Assembly: GCF_008086045.1 (NCBI RefSeq)
Contig: NZ_VSEY01000024.1
Coordinates: 62,001-126,000, forward strand
Reading direction: 5' to 3'
DNA: 64,000 nt
Source: Nonomuraea sp. PA05
GTDB lineage: Bacteria; Actinomycetota; Actinomycetes; Streptosporangiales; Streptosporangiaceae
In this document: piece after piece, positions 38,142 through 47,001 of the stretch
How the letters are laid out: each line of letters begins with the position of its first letter
Numbering within the stretch: position 1 is the stretch's first letter
Notes under the pieces: model-generated
Databases searched by the model: none
Told to the model about the DNA's origin: nothing
Seen by the model: only the letters and a program-made list of their open reading frames with translations
Made by a program: the position numbers and the translations under genes

Positions 38142-38171
38142 ATAGTAGGCGGAACGGCGGCGCACCAGTAA
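38142..38171 (-). promoter_or_regulatory. Putative mutA promoter (leaderless)
   Basis: On the - strand TTACTG (38166-38171) and TACTAT (38142-38147) are 18 bp apart. The -10 box ends 7 nt before the mutA ATG at 38134, with no room for an SD. Confidence 0.5.
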
Positions 38172-38239
38172 CCCCGGGGCCGCCCGACATGATCGCGCCG
38201 GGATCGCGCCGTGACCCGCCCGCCACCCCGGGCGACGTG

Positions 38240-39880
38240 TCAGGTGAGGGGCGCCTCCCAGGACAGCCGCCACGTGACCGGCCCGACGATCCCGTCGGCG
38301 GGCACGTTCTGCTCCCGCTGGAACCGCAGGCACACGTTGCGCGACTCGGCCCCGTAGGCTCCGTCCACGTCCAGCGTGTAGCCGCGTTTCTTCATCTGCC
38401 CCTGCCACGCGCGCACGTCCGGGCCCCGCATGACCGGCGGGTACTTCAGCAGCCGTCCGGGGAACGGCGGCGCGGCGGGCGGTTCCGGGGTGCCGTTGTC
38501 GCCGCCCGGGCGGGGCGCGCCGCGTTTGACCCAGGCGTAGAGGGGCTCGCCGGGACAGTCGGTGGAGTAGCCGTCGCGGTGGCCCTTGATCTCCTTGCCC
38601 GCGCGGCCGTAGTCCTTCACGTACTGGACGGCGTCGAGGATGCCGTGCAGGATCCCGTCGGGCGGCTCGACGAGGCCGCTGTTGCCGACCAGCCCGAGCA
38701 CCGCGTAGTGGCCGGCGTTGAGCCCTGAGCCGTTGGCGGCGGGCAGGTGGTGGAGGCCGCGTCCTTCGAACACCGTCCGGTGCGGGCAGCAGACGTAGGA
38801 GTTGCCCGTGAAGTAGACGGTCCCGGCCCTGCGAGCCAGCCAGCTCTGGTTCTCGGTGCGGGGGCACCAGATCTCGCCGTGGTACAGCTCGCGCGTGATG
38901 CTGAAGCGCCCCCGCCGGTGCGGGGCGAAGGACTGCTGCCGCCCGACGCGCACCTGCCACCCGCCGCCCGGCGCTTTCTCCCGCAAGGACGCCGGCGCGC
39001 CCGTCAGCAGCACGGCGAACATGAACGCCTCGGCGGCGGCCCGGTCTTCCAGCGTCAGGTGGTTCCTCGTGCCGAACGAAGCCTCCATGAACAACGCGAG
39101 CTGCGCCCTGGTGAGGGAGAGCAGAAAGTCGTGGCTGGGCACGCCGCCGGGCGCCACCTCGCTCAGCCGTCGCCCGGCGTCCGCCGGCAGGTGGAATCCG
39201 TCCGAGGTCTCCCGCCAGCCGGGCCCGACGGCTGACGTGAGCGCCGCACGCATTCTGGCCACACCGATGGAGTCCTTCCGCCCGCCCGTGGCGAGCCAGG
39301 CGACGACCTCCACGACGGCGTCGGACCACTTCGCCTCACCGGGCAGATCCGCGCACGGCGCCGCCAGCGCGACCCGGTCCGCGTGCCCCATCGTCTCCGT
39401 GGTCACCCACAACCGCTCGGAGTCCGCGCCCGCGCGCCGCCGCTCGACGGGCCAGCGGTGCTGAGGGGTGGTCAGCGAGGAGTGGCCTGCGCCTTCCATG
39501 CGCACCATCTCCCGGGGACGGGCGGGGAAGACGCACACCTCCAGCACGGGCTGCCACTGCGACATGCCGGTCCCGTGGTCAAGGGTGAGCACCAGGTCGC
39601 CGGCGCGCAGGCGCGTGTAGGACGTCCAGCCCCGCCGCGTCAGGATCTCGGTCTCCTCGTCCGCGCAGTAGCCGATGTCGATCCAGCCGTTGCCGTCCAT
39701 GTGGTAACCCTGGATGGAGCGGACCATGGCGACGCATTGGTCGTGGTCCGCCACGATGCCGGGCGAGACCAGACCGCCCGTGTAGTGGACTTTGACTCCC
39801 TTGGTGGAGTCGAGCTGTGTGTAGTCGCCGCGCGGCGGGCGTGCCAGCCAGTCGCGCCGCATGACCAGGTCGATGGCCAC
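38240..39880 (-). CDS. Peptidoglycan amidase with peptidoglycan-binding domain, interrupted by an intein
   Basis: The precursor is 546 residues. Residues 1-71 begin a PGRP-type N-acetylmuramoyl-L-alanine amidase (VKVHYTGG with Zn-ligand His32, GNGWIDIGY). Residues 72-360 are an intein. Residues 361-546 resume the amidase (SYVCCPHRTVFEGRGLHHLP, GLNAGHYAVLGLVG, IKGHRDGYSTDCPGEPLYAW with likely ligands H434 and C442) and end with a peptidoglycan-binding helix bundle (PPVMRGPDVRAWQGQMKKRG, VDGAYG, VPADGIVGPVTW). Joining Y71 to S361 restores the family run WIDIGYSYVCCPH. The zinc site is split between the two exteins, so the enzyme should be inactive before splicing. The spliced product would be 257 residues. 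No signal peptide is seen, so how it reaches the wall is unclear; a phage-lysin-like origin is possible. Confidence 0.9.
   Translation of the reverse strand: MAIDLVMRRDWLARPPRGDYTQLDSTKGVKVHYTGGLVSPGIVADHDQCVAMVRSIQGYHMDGNGWIDIGYCADEETEILTRRGWTSYTRLRAGDLVLTLDHGTGMSQWQPVLEVCVFPARPREMVRMEGAGHSSLTTPQHRWPVERRRAGADSERLWVTTETMGHADRVALAAPCADLPGEAKWSDAVVEVVAWLATGGRKDSIGVARMRAALTSAVGPGWRETSDGFHLPADAGRRLSEVAPGGVPSHDFLLSLTRAQLALFMEASFGTRNHLTLEDRAAAEAFMFAVLLTGAPASLREKAPGGGWQVRVGRQQSFAPHRRGRFSITRELYHGEIWCPRTENQSWLARRAGTVYFTGNSYVCCPHRTVFEGRGLHHLPAANGSGLNAGHYAVLGLVGNSGLVEPPDGILHGILDAVQYVKDYGRAGKEIKGHRDGYSTDCPGEPLYAWVKRGAPRPGGDNGTPEPPAAPPFPGRLLKYPPVMRGPDVRAWQGQMKKRGYTLDVDGAYGAESRNVCLRFQREQNVPADGIVGPVTWRLSWEAPLT
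38801..39667 (-). other. Intein (289 aa) inside the amidase domain
   Basis: Intein residues 1-289 correspond to precursor 72-360. Block A is CADEETEILTRRGWTSYTRL with Cys1, and RAGDLVLTLDH follows. Block B is SSLTTPQHRWPV with the conserved T-x-x-H. The C-terminal splicing half is ELYHGEIWCPRTENQSWL followed by ARRAGTVYFTGN, then Ser+1. The penultimate residue is Gly, where His is classic, and terminal Asn is kept. The middle (about 115-235) has the spacing of a LAGLIDADG endonuclease (VVEVVAWLATGG; RAQLALFMEASFGT) but lacks the acidic catalytic residues, so homing activity is probably lost. GC and codon use match the host. Confidence 0.9.
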
Positions 39881-39959
39881 GGTGCTCTCCGGGGGTCGAG
39901 AACATGATGACCGAGCGTAACCCGATCGATGCGGCGCGGTCCTCGTGATCCGCTATTTG

Positions 39960-40904
<945 letters not shown>

Positions 40905-40930
40905 ACGCTAACTTAATCCGGCGAAAGCGG

Positions 40931-42796
40931 TCAGCGTTCCGCGAGGACGATGACCGAGTCCCGGCGGCCCAGCACGATCGGCTCGGACTTGTCGGGGTTG
41001 AGCACGATGCCGTAGTGGGGCGGGTCGTTGCGCGCGGTGGCGTTGCGGTAGCCGATCGCGGTCTCGCCCCTGCGCCGCGCCGACTCCACGACGGTGGCGA
41101 ACGACACGCGGGTGCCGGTCTTGACGTAGTCGCCGGCGGGGCGGGGGTAGATCTCCGAGCCGGTCGAGTCGAAGAGGTAGGCGAAGACGTCGGCGAGGTG
41201 CCGGTTCTCGGCGAGCTGGGCCAGGAGCAGGCCGATGACGGTGTCGCTGATCACGATGTCGTCGGCCTCGGTGACCTCGGCCAGGGCGCGGTTGTTCTCG
41301 TCGTGCATCTCGCTGACGATCGAGTAGTGCTCGCCGAGCGTGCTCTGCATGTCGCGCAGCTGCAGCAGCGTCATGAGGGTGCGGGTGTCGGCGTGGTGGG
41401 GGTCGAAGCGGTCGTCGGAGAGCACGATGACGTGCTGGAAGAGGCCGACGCCGAGCGACTCCAGGGCGAACCTGTCGGTGGTGTCGCAGTCCTTGACGTT
41501 CACGGTGAGGTTGCGCAGGCCCGTGAGTTCCGTGCCGGCCTTGGGGTGGTCGGCGGCGACCTCCAGGACGGAGCCGGGGGCCACGTAGCCGTCGAGGTAG
41601 CGGATGATCTGCTCGGCGCGGCCGTTCCAGTTCAGCAGGAGGGTGCGCTCGGGCTCGGTGGGCACCGTACCGGTGGTGACGATGGCCGACTCGTCGATGG
41701 CGGGCTTGCCGACGGCCAGCCGTACGTGGGAGTCGTCGTGGGCGATGACGATGACCTCGTCGTCGGCGTTGACGACGGTGTCGGCGGGCGGGTTCAGCAC
41801 GACGCCGGAGGGGCGGCGCAGGCCGATCGCGGAGGCGGTCTGGTAGGCGTGCAGCGCCTCGCCGTAGGTGACGCCGACGAGCTTCTTCGGGGTGCGCAGG
41901 TAGATCTCGCCGCCGTCGAAGTTCAGCAGGTCCATGCAGACGACGGACATCCCGGACTGGCGGGAGGACTGCACGATGAGCCGGGAGGCGGTGTCGTCGG
42001 AGTCGACGAGGTGCACGTCCGGGCCGCCTGCCAGGCGGGCGGCGGCGGCGTTGCGGCTGGAGGTGAGGCCGGCCACCACCGGCGGGTGGGCGCCGCGCCG
42101 CTTGGCGAGCGCGAGCAGGATCTTGATCACGTGGGCGTCGGGGTCCTCCTTCTCGGGTGAGAGGACGACGACGGAGCGGGCCGCGGCGAGGTTCATCAGC
42201 GCGAGGTCACGCGGCTCGGTGGGGCGGCCGGTGCGGCAGACGACGCGGGTCCTGCCGAGGTCGCCGACGTGCTCGCGGATGGCCTCCTCCATCTCGAGCT
42301 TGTCCCGTTCCGCCAGTACGGCGATCACGGAGCCCTTCTGGCTGGCGTGCGCCTTGACCAGCTCGGCGACGATCGTGAACACCTGGTCGGACCAGCCGAG
42401 GACGACCGTGTGCCCGGCCTCCACGATCCGTGAGCGCCCCCTGCGCAGCCGGTCCACCCTCTGCTTGAGGCCGTTGGAGAGCAGGCCGACGAGCATGCTG
42501 ACGATGAACAGGCCGCCGAGCGAGCAGGCGAACATCACGGTCATGTACGCCAGCGAGCCCTTGTCGCTGGCGACCTTGCCGGGGGTCAGGGCGTGCATGA
42601 GGGCGATCCAGAGCACCTCGCCCGCGTGCCTCACGCCTTCGGGCTCGCCGGGGGCCAGCCACATGGTGAGCGTCGCCACGACCACGATCAGCCCGACCGA
42701 CACCACGGCGAGCCAGCCGATCAACGACGCCGTGCCCCTGGACATGGTGTTGTCGAACCAGTACCGCGCCCGCTCGCGGAACGTGATCTTCGACAC
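40931..42796 (-). CDS. CASTOR/POLLUX-like ion channel with RCK-type domains
   Basis: The 621-residue protein has two N-terminal membrane helices (ASLIGWLAVVSVGLIVVVATLTMWL region; TVMFACSLGGLFIVSMLVGLLSNGL) around a short loop where a pore would lie. Two cytosolic Rossmann-type ligand domains follow (VVLGWSDQVFTIVAEL; LLLNWNGRAEQIIRYL), matching the CASTOR/POLLUX family of plant symbiosis channels and their bacterial relatives. The bacterial role is unknown; ion conductance gated by nucleotide or Ca is inferred. GTG 42796 is used since TTGGAGG lies 10 nt upstream. It is divergent from the DUF5925 ATPase. Confidence 0.85.
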   Translation of the reverse strand: MSKITFRERARYWFDNTMSRGTASLIGWLAVVSVGLIVVVATLTMWLAPGEPEGVRHAGEVLWIALMHALTPGKVASDKGSLAYMTVMFACSLGGLFIVSMLVGLLSNGLKQRVDRLRRGRSRIVEAGHTVVLGWSDQVFTIVAELVKAHASQKGSVIAVLAERDKLEMEEAIREHVGDLGRTRVVCRTGRPTEPRDLALMNLAAARSVVVLSPEKEDPDAHVIKILLALAKRRGAHPPVVAGLTSSRNAAAARLAGGPDVHLVDSDDTASRLIVQSSRQSGMSVVCMDLLNFDGGEIYLRTPKKLVGVTYGEALHAYQTASAIGLRRPSGVVLNPPADTVVNADDEVIVIAHDDSHVRLAVGKPAIDESAIVTTGTVPTEPERTLLLNWNGRAEQIIRYLDGYVAPGSVLEVAADHPKAGTELTGLRNLTVNVKDCDTTDRFALESLGVGLFQHVIVLSDDRFDPHHADTRTLMTLLQLRDMQSTLGEHYSIVSEMHDENNRALAEVTEADDIVISDTVIGLLLAQLAENRHLADVFAYLFDSTGSEIYPRPAGDYVKTGTRVSFATVVESARRRGETAIGYRNATARNDPPHYGIVLNPDKSEPIVLGRRDSVIVLAER

Positions 42797-43062
42797 TTCC
42801 CCGATACCTCCAAGTAAGGAGTGATTTGGCCCGAAGACACGGTACCGGGCGATCTTCCCTTCCGCATGGCGACGAGCAACCATCCCGCACCGCCAAAATC
42901 CCCGACACGCCCCGATAAACCCGAAACATACCGACGCCACCCACGCTCCGGCACCGGCCCCGGACGACACACCCCCGCAGCCGGTACGCTGAGGACGAAA
43001 CCCAGCGGATCCCCAGCCAAAATGCTTCGACATCCGGCCCAGAGACGGAGATCATTAACGGT
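42797..43062. promoter_or_regulatory. Divergent promoter region, channel / DUF5925 ATPase
   Basis: 266 bp without a credible gene. It is less GC-rich in parts (CCAAAATC, CATTAACGG). TACGCT at about 42986 may be a -10 box for the ATPase gene. No clear palindrome was found. Confidence 0.4.
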
Positions 43063-44172
43063 ATGTCTGTGATCAGGGAGGTGCCGTTCTCCAGCCCCGA
43101 GTCCTCTGAGCTCCCGATGAACATCTGGATCGACGACGCCGACTCGGCCATCGACGTCATCGACGCGCTGGCACTGTCACCGTTCGCGACGGGCGCGCAG
43201 CCGTGGTCGCGCCTGGCCAACCTGGAGCGCGTCCGCCCGGAGGCCACGCTCACCCCCGCCGGCGGGCAGGTGCTGCGCACCGCGCGGGTCGAGGACGGCT
43301 CGGAGTCGCGGCTGATCAGCGGCGACGGCTGGACCCTGCGGGTCATCCGGCACCGCAACCGCACCGCGACGGTGAGCGTCACGGCGGTCAACGAGGACCT
43401 GGCCAAGACCGTGCTGGCGGAGAGCATCGAGGGCGCCGAGGAGCCCGTGCCCGAGGCCGACCACGTCGAGATGGGCTTCTGGTGGCGGGGCATGCACGGC
43501 GGCACCCGCTCGGAGAAGCCGATCACGGCGCAGCCCTGGGACGAGATCAGCTCCAACTACTCGGCCAAGGTCCGCCCGGCGCTCGACCGGCTCATGTCGA
43601 TCACCCCGGCCGACGTCAACGGCCGCCTCATCCTCCTGCACGGCCAGCCGGGCACCGGCAAGACCACCCTGCTGCGCTCGCTGGCCAAGCAGTGGCGCGA
43701 CTGGTGCCAGGTCGACTGCGTGCTCGACCCGGAGCGGCTGTTCAACGAGCCCGGCTACCTGATGGAGGTGGCGGTCGGCTACGACACCGACGAGGACGCC
43801 CAGCGCTGGCGCCTGCTCGTGCTGGAGGACTGCGACGAGCTGATCAGCTCGGGCGCCAAGGCCCAGGCGGGGCAGGGGCTGTCGCGCCTGCTCAACCTGA
43901 CCGACGGCCTGCTCGGGCAGGGCCGCGACGTCCTCGTCGCGATCACCACCAACGAGGACCTGACCCGCCTGCACCCCGCCGTCGTCCGGCCCGGCCGCTG
44001 CCTGGCGCAGGTCGAGGTGGGGCCGCTGAGCAAGGAGGAGGCGGTCACCTGGCTCGGCTCCTCCCAGGGGGTCGGGCCGTCGGGGGCGACGCTGGCGCAG
44101 CTCTACGCGCTGCGGTCCGGGCGCGAGATCACGCCGGTGCCCGGCGACGAGTCCACGGGCCTGTACCTCTGA
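43063..44172 (+). CDS. DUF5925 / AAA-family ATPase
   Basis: The 369-residue protein has an N-terminal beta-rich DUF5925-like part (1-165). An AAA ATPase core follows: Walker A LLHGQPGTGKTTLLRSLA, Walker B RWRLLVLEDCDELI, sensor-1 VLVAITTNE and arginine-finger region PAVVRPGRCLA. It is cytosolic. The role is unknown; the fold suggests remodelling of a protein partner. It is divergent from the CASTOR-like channel and convergent with the DUF6493/SWIM pair, with a strong terminator after it. Confidence 0.88.
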   Translation: MSVIREVPFSSPESSELPMNIWIDDADSAIDVIDALALSPFATGAQPWSRLANLERVRPEATLTPAGGQVLRTARVEDGSESRLISGDGWTLRVIRHRNRTATVSVTAVNEDLAKTVLAESIEGAEEPVPEADHVEMGFWWRGMHGGTRSEKPITAQPWDEISSNYSAKVRPALDRLMSITPADVNGRLILLHGQPGTGKTTLLRSLAKQWRDWCQVDCVLDPERLFNEPGYLMEVAVGYDTDEDAQRWRLLVLEDCDELISSGAKAQAGQGLSRLLNLTDGLLGQGRDVLVAITTNEDLTRLHPAVVRPGRCLAQVEVGPLSKEEAVTWLGSSQGVGPSGATLAQLYALRSGREITPVPGDESTGLYL

Positions 44173-44179
44173 CCGTGCC

Positions 44180-44207
44180 GGCTGGGCCCGCCCGCCCGGG
44201 CCCAGCC
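44180..44207. terminator. Bidirectional hairpin terminator
   Basis: A perfect 11-bp stem GGCTGGGCCCG / CGGGCCCAGCC with loop CCCGCC lies between the convergent ATPase and DUF6493 genes. No U-run is present, as is frequent in actinomycetes. Confidence 0.7.
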
Positions 44208-44211
44208 GCGA

Positions 44212-47001
44212 TCAGGTCAGGTACGTGTGCAGCCTGCGCGCCTCCCGGACGAAGTTGTTCGACGCCCGCCGCTGGGCCGGCTCCGCGACGCACGGCAGCG
44301 CCCCGCGCGCCCCGGCCCACCGCGCCGCCCGCGACGCGAACGTGAGGCCCTGCGTGTGCCGGCTGTGCGGCCGCTCCCCCGGCCCCGGCAGGAACACGGC
44401 CAGGAAGCCCGTCATGACCCGCCACACCTCCCGGTGCGCGCCGAGCGCCGCCGCGCTCTCCAGCGTCTCGAACACCGGCCCCGGCTTCAGGTCCGACCTG
44501 CGCACCAGCAGCGCGAGCTGCCGCCCCACCTCCTCGGCGGCCAGCTCCCCCCGCGCGGCCAGCTCCACCAGCGGCCTGGCCCGCTCCTCCGGGCCGGCGC
44601 ACCGGGACCGGTCGGCCACGAAGTACGCCTGCACGAGCGCGGCCGCCTCGCCCATCGGCCCGTCCGCCAGCGCCAGCGCCCACGCCTGCGCGTGCTCGGT
44701 GCGGGCCCGCTGCCATCGCTCGGTCAGGTGCGGGACCAGATGCGCCGCGACGGCCTCCCTGTCGGACGGCATCAGGTACGGCCACCAGCGCAAATAACCG
44801 TCGTGCTCCTTCAGCCGATGCGCCACGGGGCCGTCCATCGGCGTCGTGGCGAGGTGGGCCGTCAGCTCGTGGAGCACCGCGCCCGTGCCTGCCTGCTCCC
44901 GGTCCTCGCGGTAGGCCTGCCTGTCGCCGCATTCGGGTGTCCCGGCGGGCGGGTAGTACCACCAAGTGATCTCGGCGACGGGTTCCGGGCGTTCGCCGCT
45001 CATCCAGCGGGCCGCCTCCCGTCCCGCTGAGGACGTCAGCCGCCCGGCCCGCGCCAGCGCCTCGGGCGTCGTGTCGCGCGGCAGCCGCAGGAGTGCCTGC
45101 CTCAGGTCGGCCGGCAGGGCCTCGACGCCCGCGCGCTCGTAGCCCGCCAGCCGGTCCACCAGCACGCCGGGGTCCAGGTGGCCGGTCGCCGAGGTGGGCT
45201 CGGCCAGCAGGTGCGGGGGCAGCGTCCCGGCCTCGATCGCGTCACACACCTCGGCCCAGCGGCGCAGCAGGAACAGGTGCGGGCCTGGCACGTCACCGGC
45301 CTCGGGCAACCGCGCAGAAGCACGCCCCTCGCCCGGATGCCCCATCACCAGGCGCGCGATCTCCCACGCCCAGTGCCAGACCGCCTGCCACGCCCCGGCC
45401 GGCGGGGTCACGCCGGGCCACAGCTCCGCCAGCCGGGCCGCCAGCCCGCCGCGGTCGCTCCCGTACAACCGCACGACCCCGGCCAGCCACAGCTCGGCGG
45501 CCTCCCACCGGCCTCCGTCCGGCAGCCCTTCGACGTCCCCCGCCACCACGACGGGCCCGGGGAACGCGGCGGCGGGCACCGGCGCGGGCAGCGGCACCGG
45601 CACGAACCCCTCGGAATCCCGTGAATCCTCGGCGGTCTCCCCGCCGAACACCGACGCCAGCGTCTCGCGCAGCTCCTGCGGCAGCACCGTGGCCGCCTCC
45701 CGCACGGCCCGCGCCCCCTCCTCGCCGAACCGCTTGCCGTGCTTGACGGCCAGCCGCACCGCCCGCCCCTGCACGTCGGCGGACTCGCACGCGAACGCGT
45801 ACCCCACGGCCGGAGCCAGCGAGCCCAGCTCGGCGCCGGGGTCGCGGGCGATCTCGTCGAGCCAGGTCAGCCCGGCGGTCAGCAGCTTGCGCTCACCCCT
45901 CGACAGCAGCGCGGGCACCGCCTCCCGCACGTCGCCCGGGTCGAGGTCGTCCAGCCGCCGCAGGTGCCTGAGCGCCGGCTCCGCCACGGCGCCGGGCGCT
46001 ACGGGCAGCAGCCGCAGGTAGTCGCGGCGGCGCTTGCTCACCTCGTCGTACGTGGGATCGAGCAGCTCGTGCAGGCGTACGAAGAAGCGCAGGTCGGCGG
46101 CCTGCCCGCCGCGCAGGAAGCGCCGCAGGCAGCCGTCGAGCAGCACGTCGCGCCCGATCCGGCCCTCGGCCTGCAGCTTCCTGAGCGCGGCCAGCCAGCT
46201 CCTGGGCGCGGGCGGGTCGGCGCGTTCGTCACGCAACAGGGCGCCGACGCCTTCCGCCTCGAACAGGCGGGGCAGGAGGTGGTCGAGCAGCGGGTCGTCG
46301 CGCAGCTCGGCCGCGATGGGGGTGGTGGCGGCCCAGGCCACGACGAGCGGGTCGTGCTCGGGCGGGGTGGCGGCGCCGCGGCGCAGCATGGCCAGCACCA
46401 GCCCGGCCATCGGGTCCCGTGCGCCGCGGCGGCGAGGGGTGGTGCGCAGCTTGAGCGTGGCGCGGGCGGCGAAGTCGGCCTGCCAGGCGGCCGGGCGAGC
46501 CGACAGGACGCGTTCGAGGACGGTGACGGTGCGCTGGTCCCAGGTCCAGCGGTCCTGGAGGTCGCGGCGGCTCAGCCAGGCGGCCACGGCCGCGGCGCCG
46601 CCGATCGCCGCCGCGCCCGCCACCCGCAGCGGCGCGGCCCAGCTCTCGCCGGGGCCCATGGTGGCGGTCCTGAACCAGTGGGCGTCCCACTGCCAGCGTT
46701 CGTGTTCCTCGACGCGCTGGCCTTCGCGTTCTTGCGCGCGTACGTAGGCGCGCCAGGCCGCCTCGTTCTCGCGCGCACGCCTGGCTTCGCGTTCGTGCCA
46801 TCTGGTGGTGGCGCGTTCCTCCGCCACGAGGAGGTGGGCGGGCAGGGCGGCGGCCACCTCGCGGCGGGCTCGCTCGTCCAGGGCCAGGACGTGGTCCGCC
46901 ACCAGGTCCAGGTCGCCGGTGTCGAGCACGGCCAGCACCGCCTCCCACACCGGCCCGCCCCCCACCCCCACGCCGGGCGCGGCGGCGCCGGGCGCCGTCA
47001 C
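44212..47001 (-). CDS. DUF6493-like large helical-repeat protein
   Basis: The 929-residue, mostly alpha-helical protein has no membrane helix or signal and many Leu/Ala/Arg-rich helices of HEAT-like character (EAVPALLSRGERKLLTAGLTWLDEIARDPGAELG region; AVGYAFACESADVQGRAVRLAVKH). Near 85-150 is a charged helix rich in Arg/Glu with Trp. It most resembles the DUF6493 family, which has no known function. GTG 47001 overlaps the SWIM gene stop (GTGA), so the two proteins are made together and probably act together. Confidence 0.75.
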   Translation of the reverse strand: MTAPGAAAPGVGVGGGPVWEAVLAVLDTGDLDLVADHVLALDERARREVAAALPAHLLVAEERATTRWHEREARRARENEAAWRAYVRAQEREGQRVEEHERWQWDAHWFRTATMGPGESWAAPLRVAGAAAIGGAAAVAAWLSRRDLQDRWTWDQRTVTVLERVLSARPAAWQADFAARATLKLRTTPRRRGARDPMAGLVLAMLRRGAATPPEHDPLVVAWAATTPIAAELRDDPLLDHLLPRLFEAEGVGALLRDERADPPAPRSWLAALRKLQAEGRIGRDVLLDGCLRRFLRGGQAADLRFFVRLHELLDPTYDEVSKRRRDYLRLLPVAPGAVAEPALRHLRRLDDLDPGDVREAVPALLSRGERKLLTAGLTWLDEIARDPGAELGSLAPAVGYAFACESADVQGRAVRLAVKHGKRFGEEGARAVREAATVLPQELRETLASVFGGETAEDSRDSEGFVPVPLPAPVPAAAFPGPVVVAGDVEGLPDGGRWEAAELWLAGVVRLYGSDRGGLAARLAELWPGVTPPAGAWQAVWHWAWEIARLVMGHPGEGRASARLPEAGDVPGPHLFLLRRWAEVCDAIEAGTLPPHLLAEPTSATGHLDPGVLVDRLAGYERAGVEALPADLRQALLRLPRDTTPEALARAGRLTSSAGREAARWMSGERPEPVAEITWWYYPPAGTPECGDRQAYREDREQAGTGAVLHELTAHLATTPMDGPVAHRLKEHDGYLRWWPYLMPSDREAVAAHLVPHLTERWQRARTEHAQAWALALADGPMGEAAALVQAYFVADRSRCAGPEERARPLVELAARGELAAEEVGRQLALLVRRSDLKPGPVFETLESAAALGAHREVWRVMTGFLAVFLPGPGERPHSRHTQGLTFASRAARWAGARGALPCVAEPAQRRASNNFVREARRLHTYLT

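Noticed and set aside
42797-43033. N-terminal extension of the channel protein to 43033
   Set aside because: The GTG at 42796 has a good SD and the extension has no family match; it lies in the divergent promoter.
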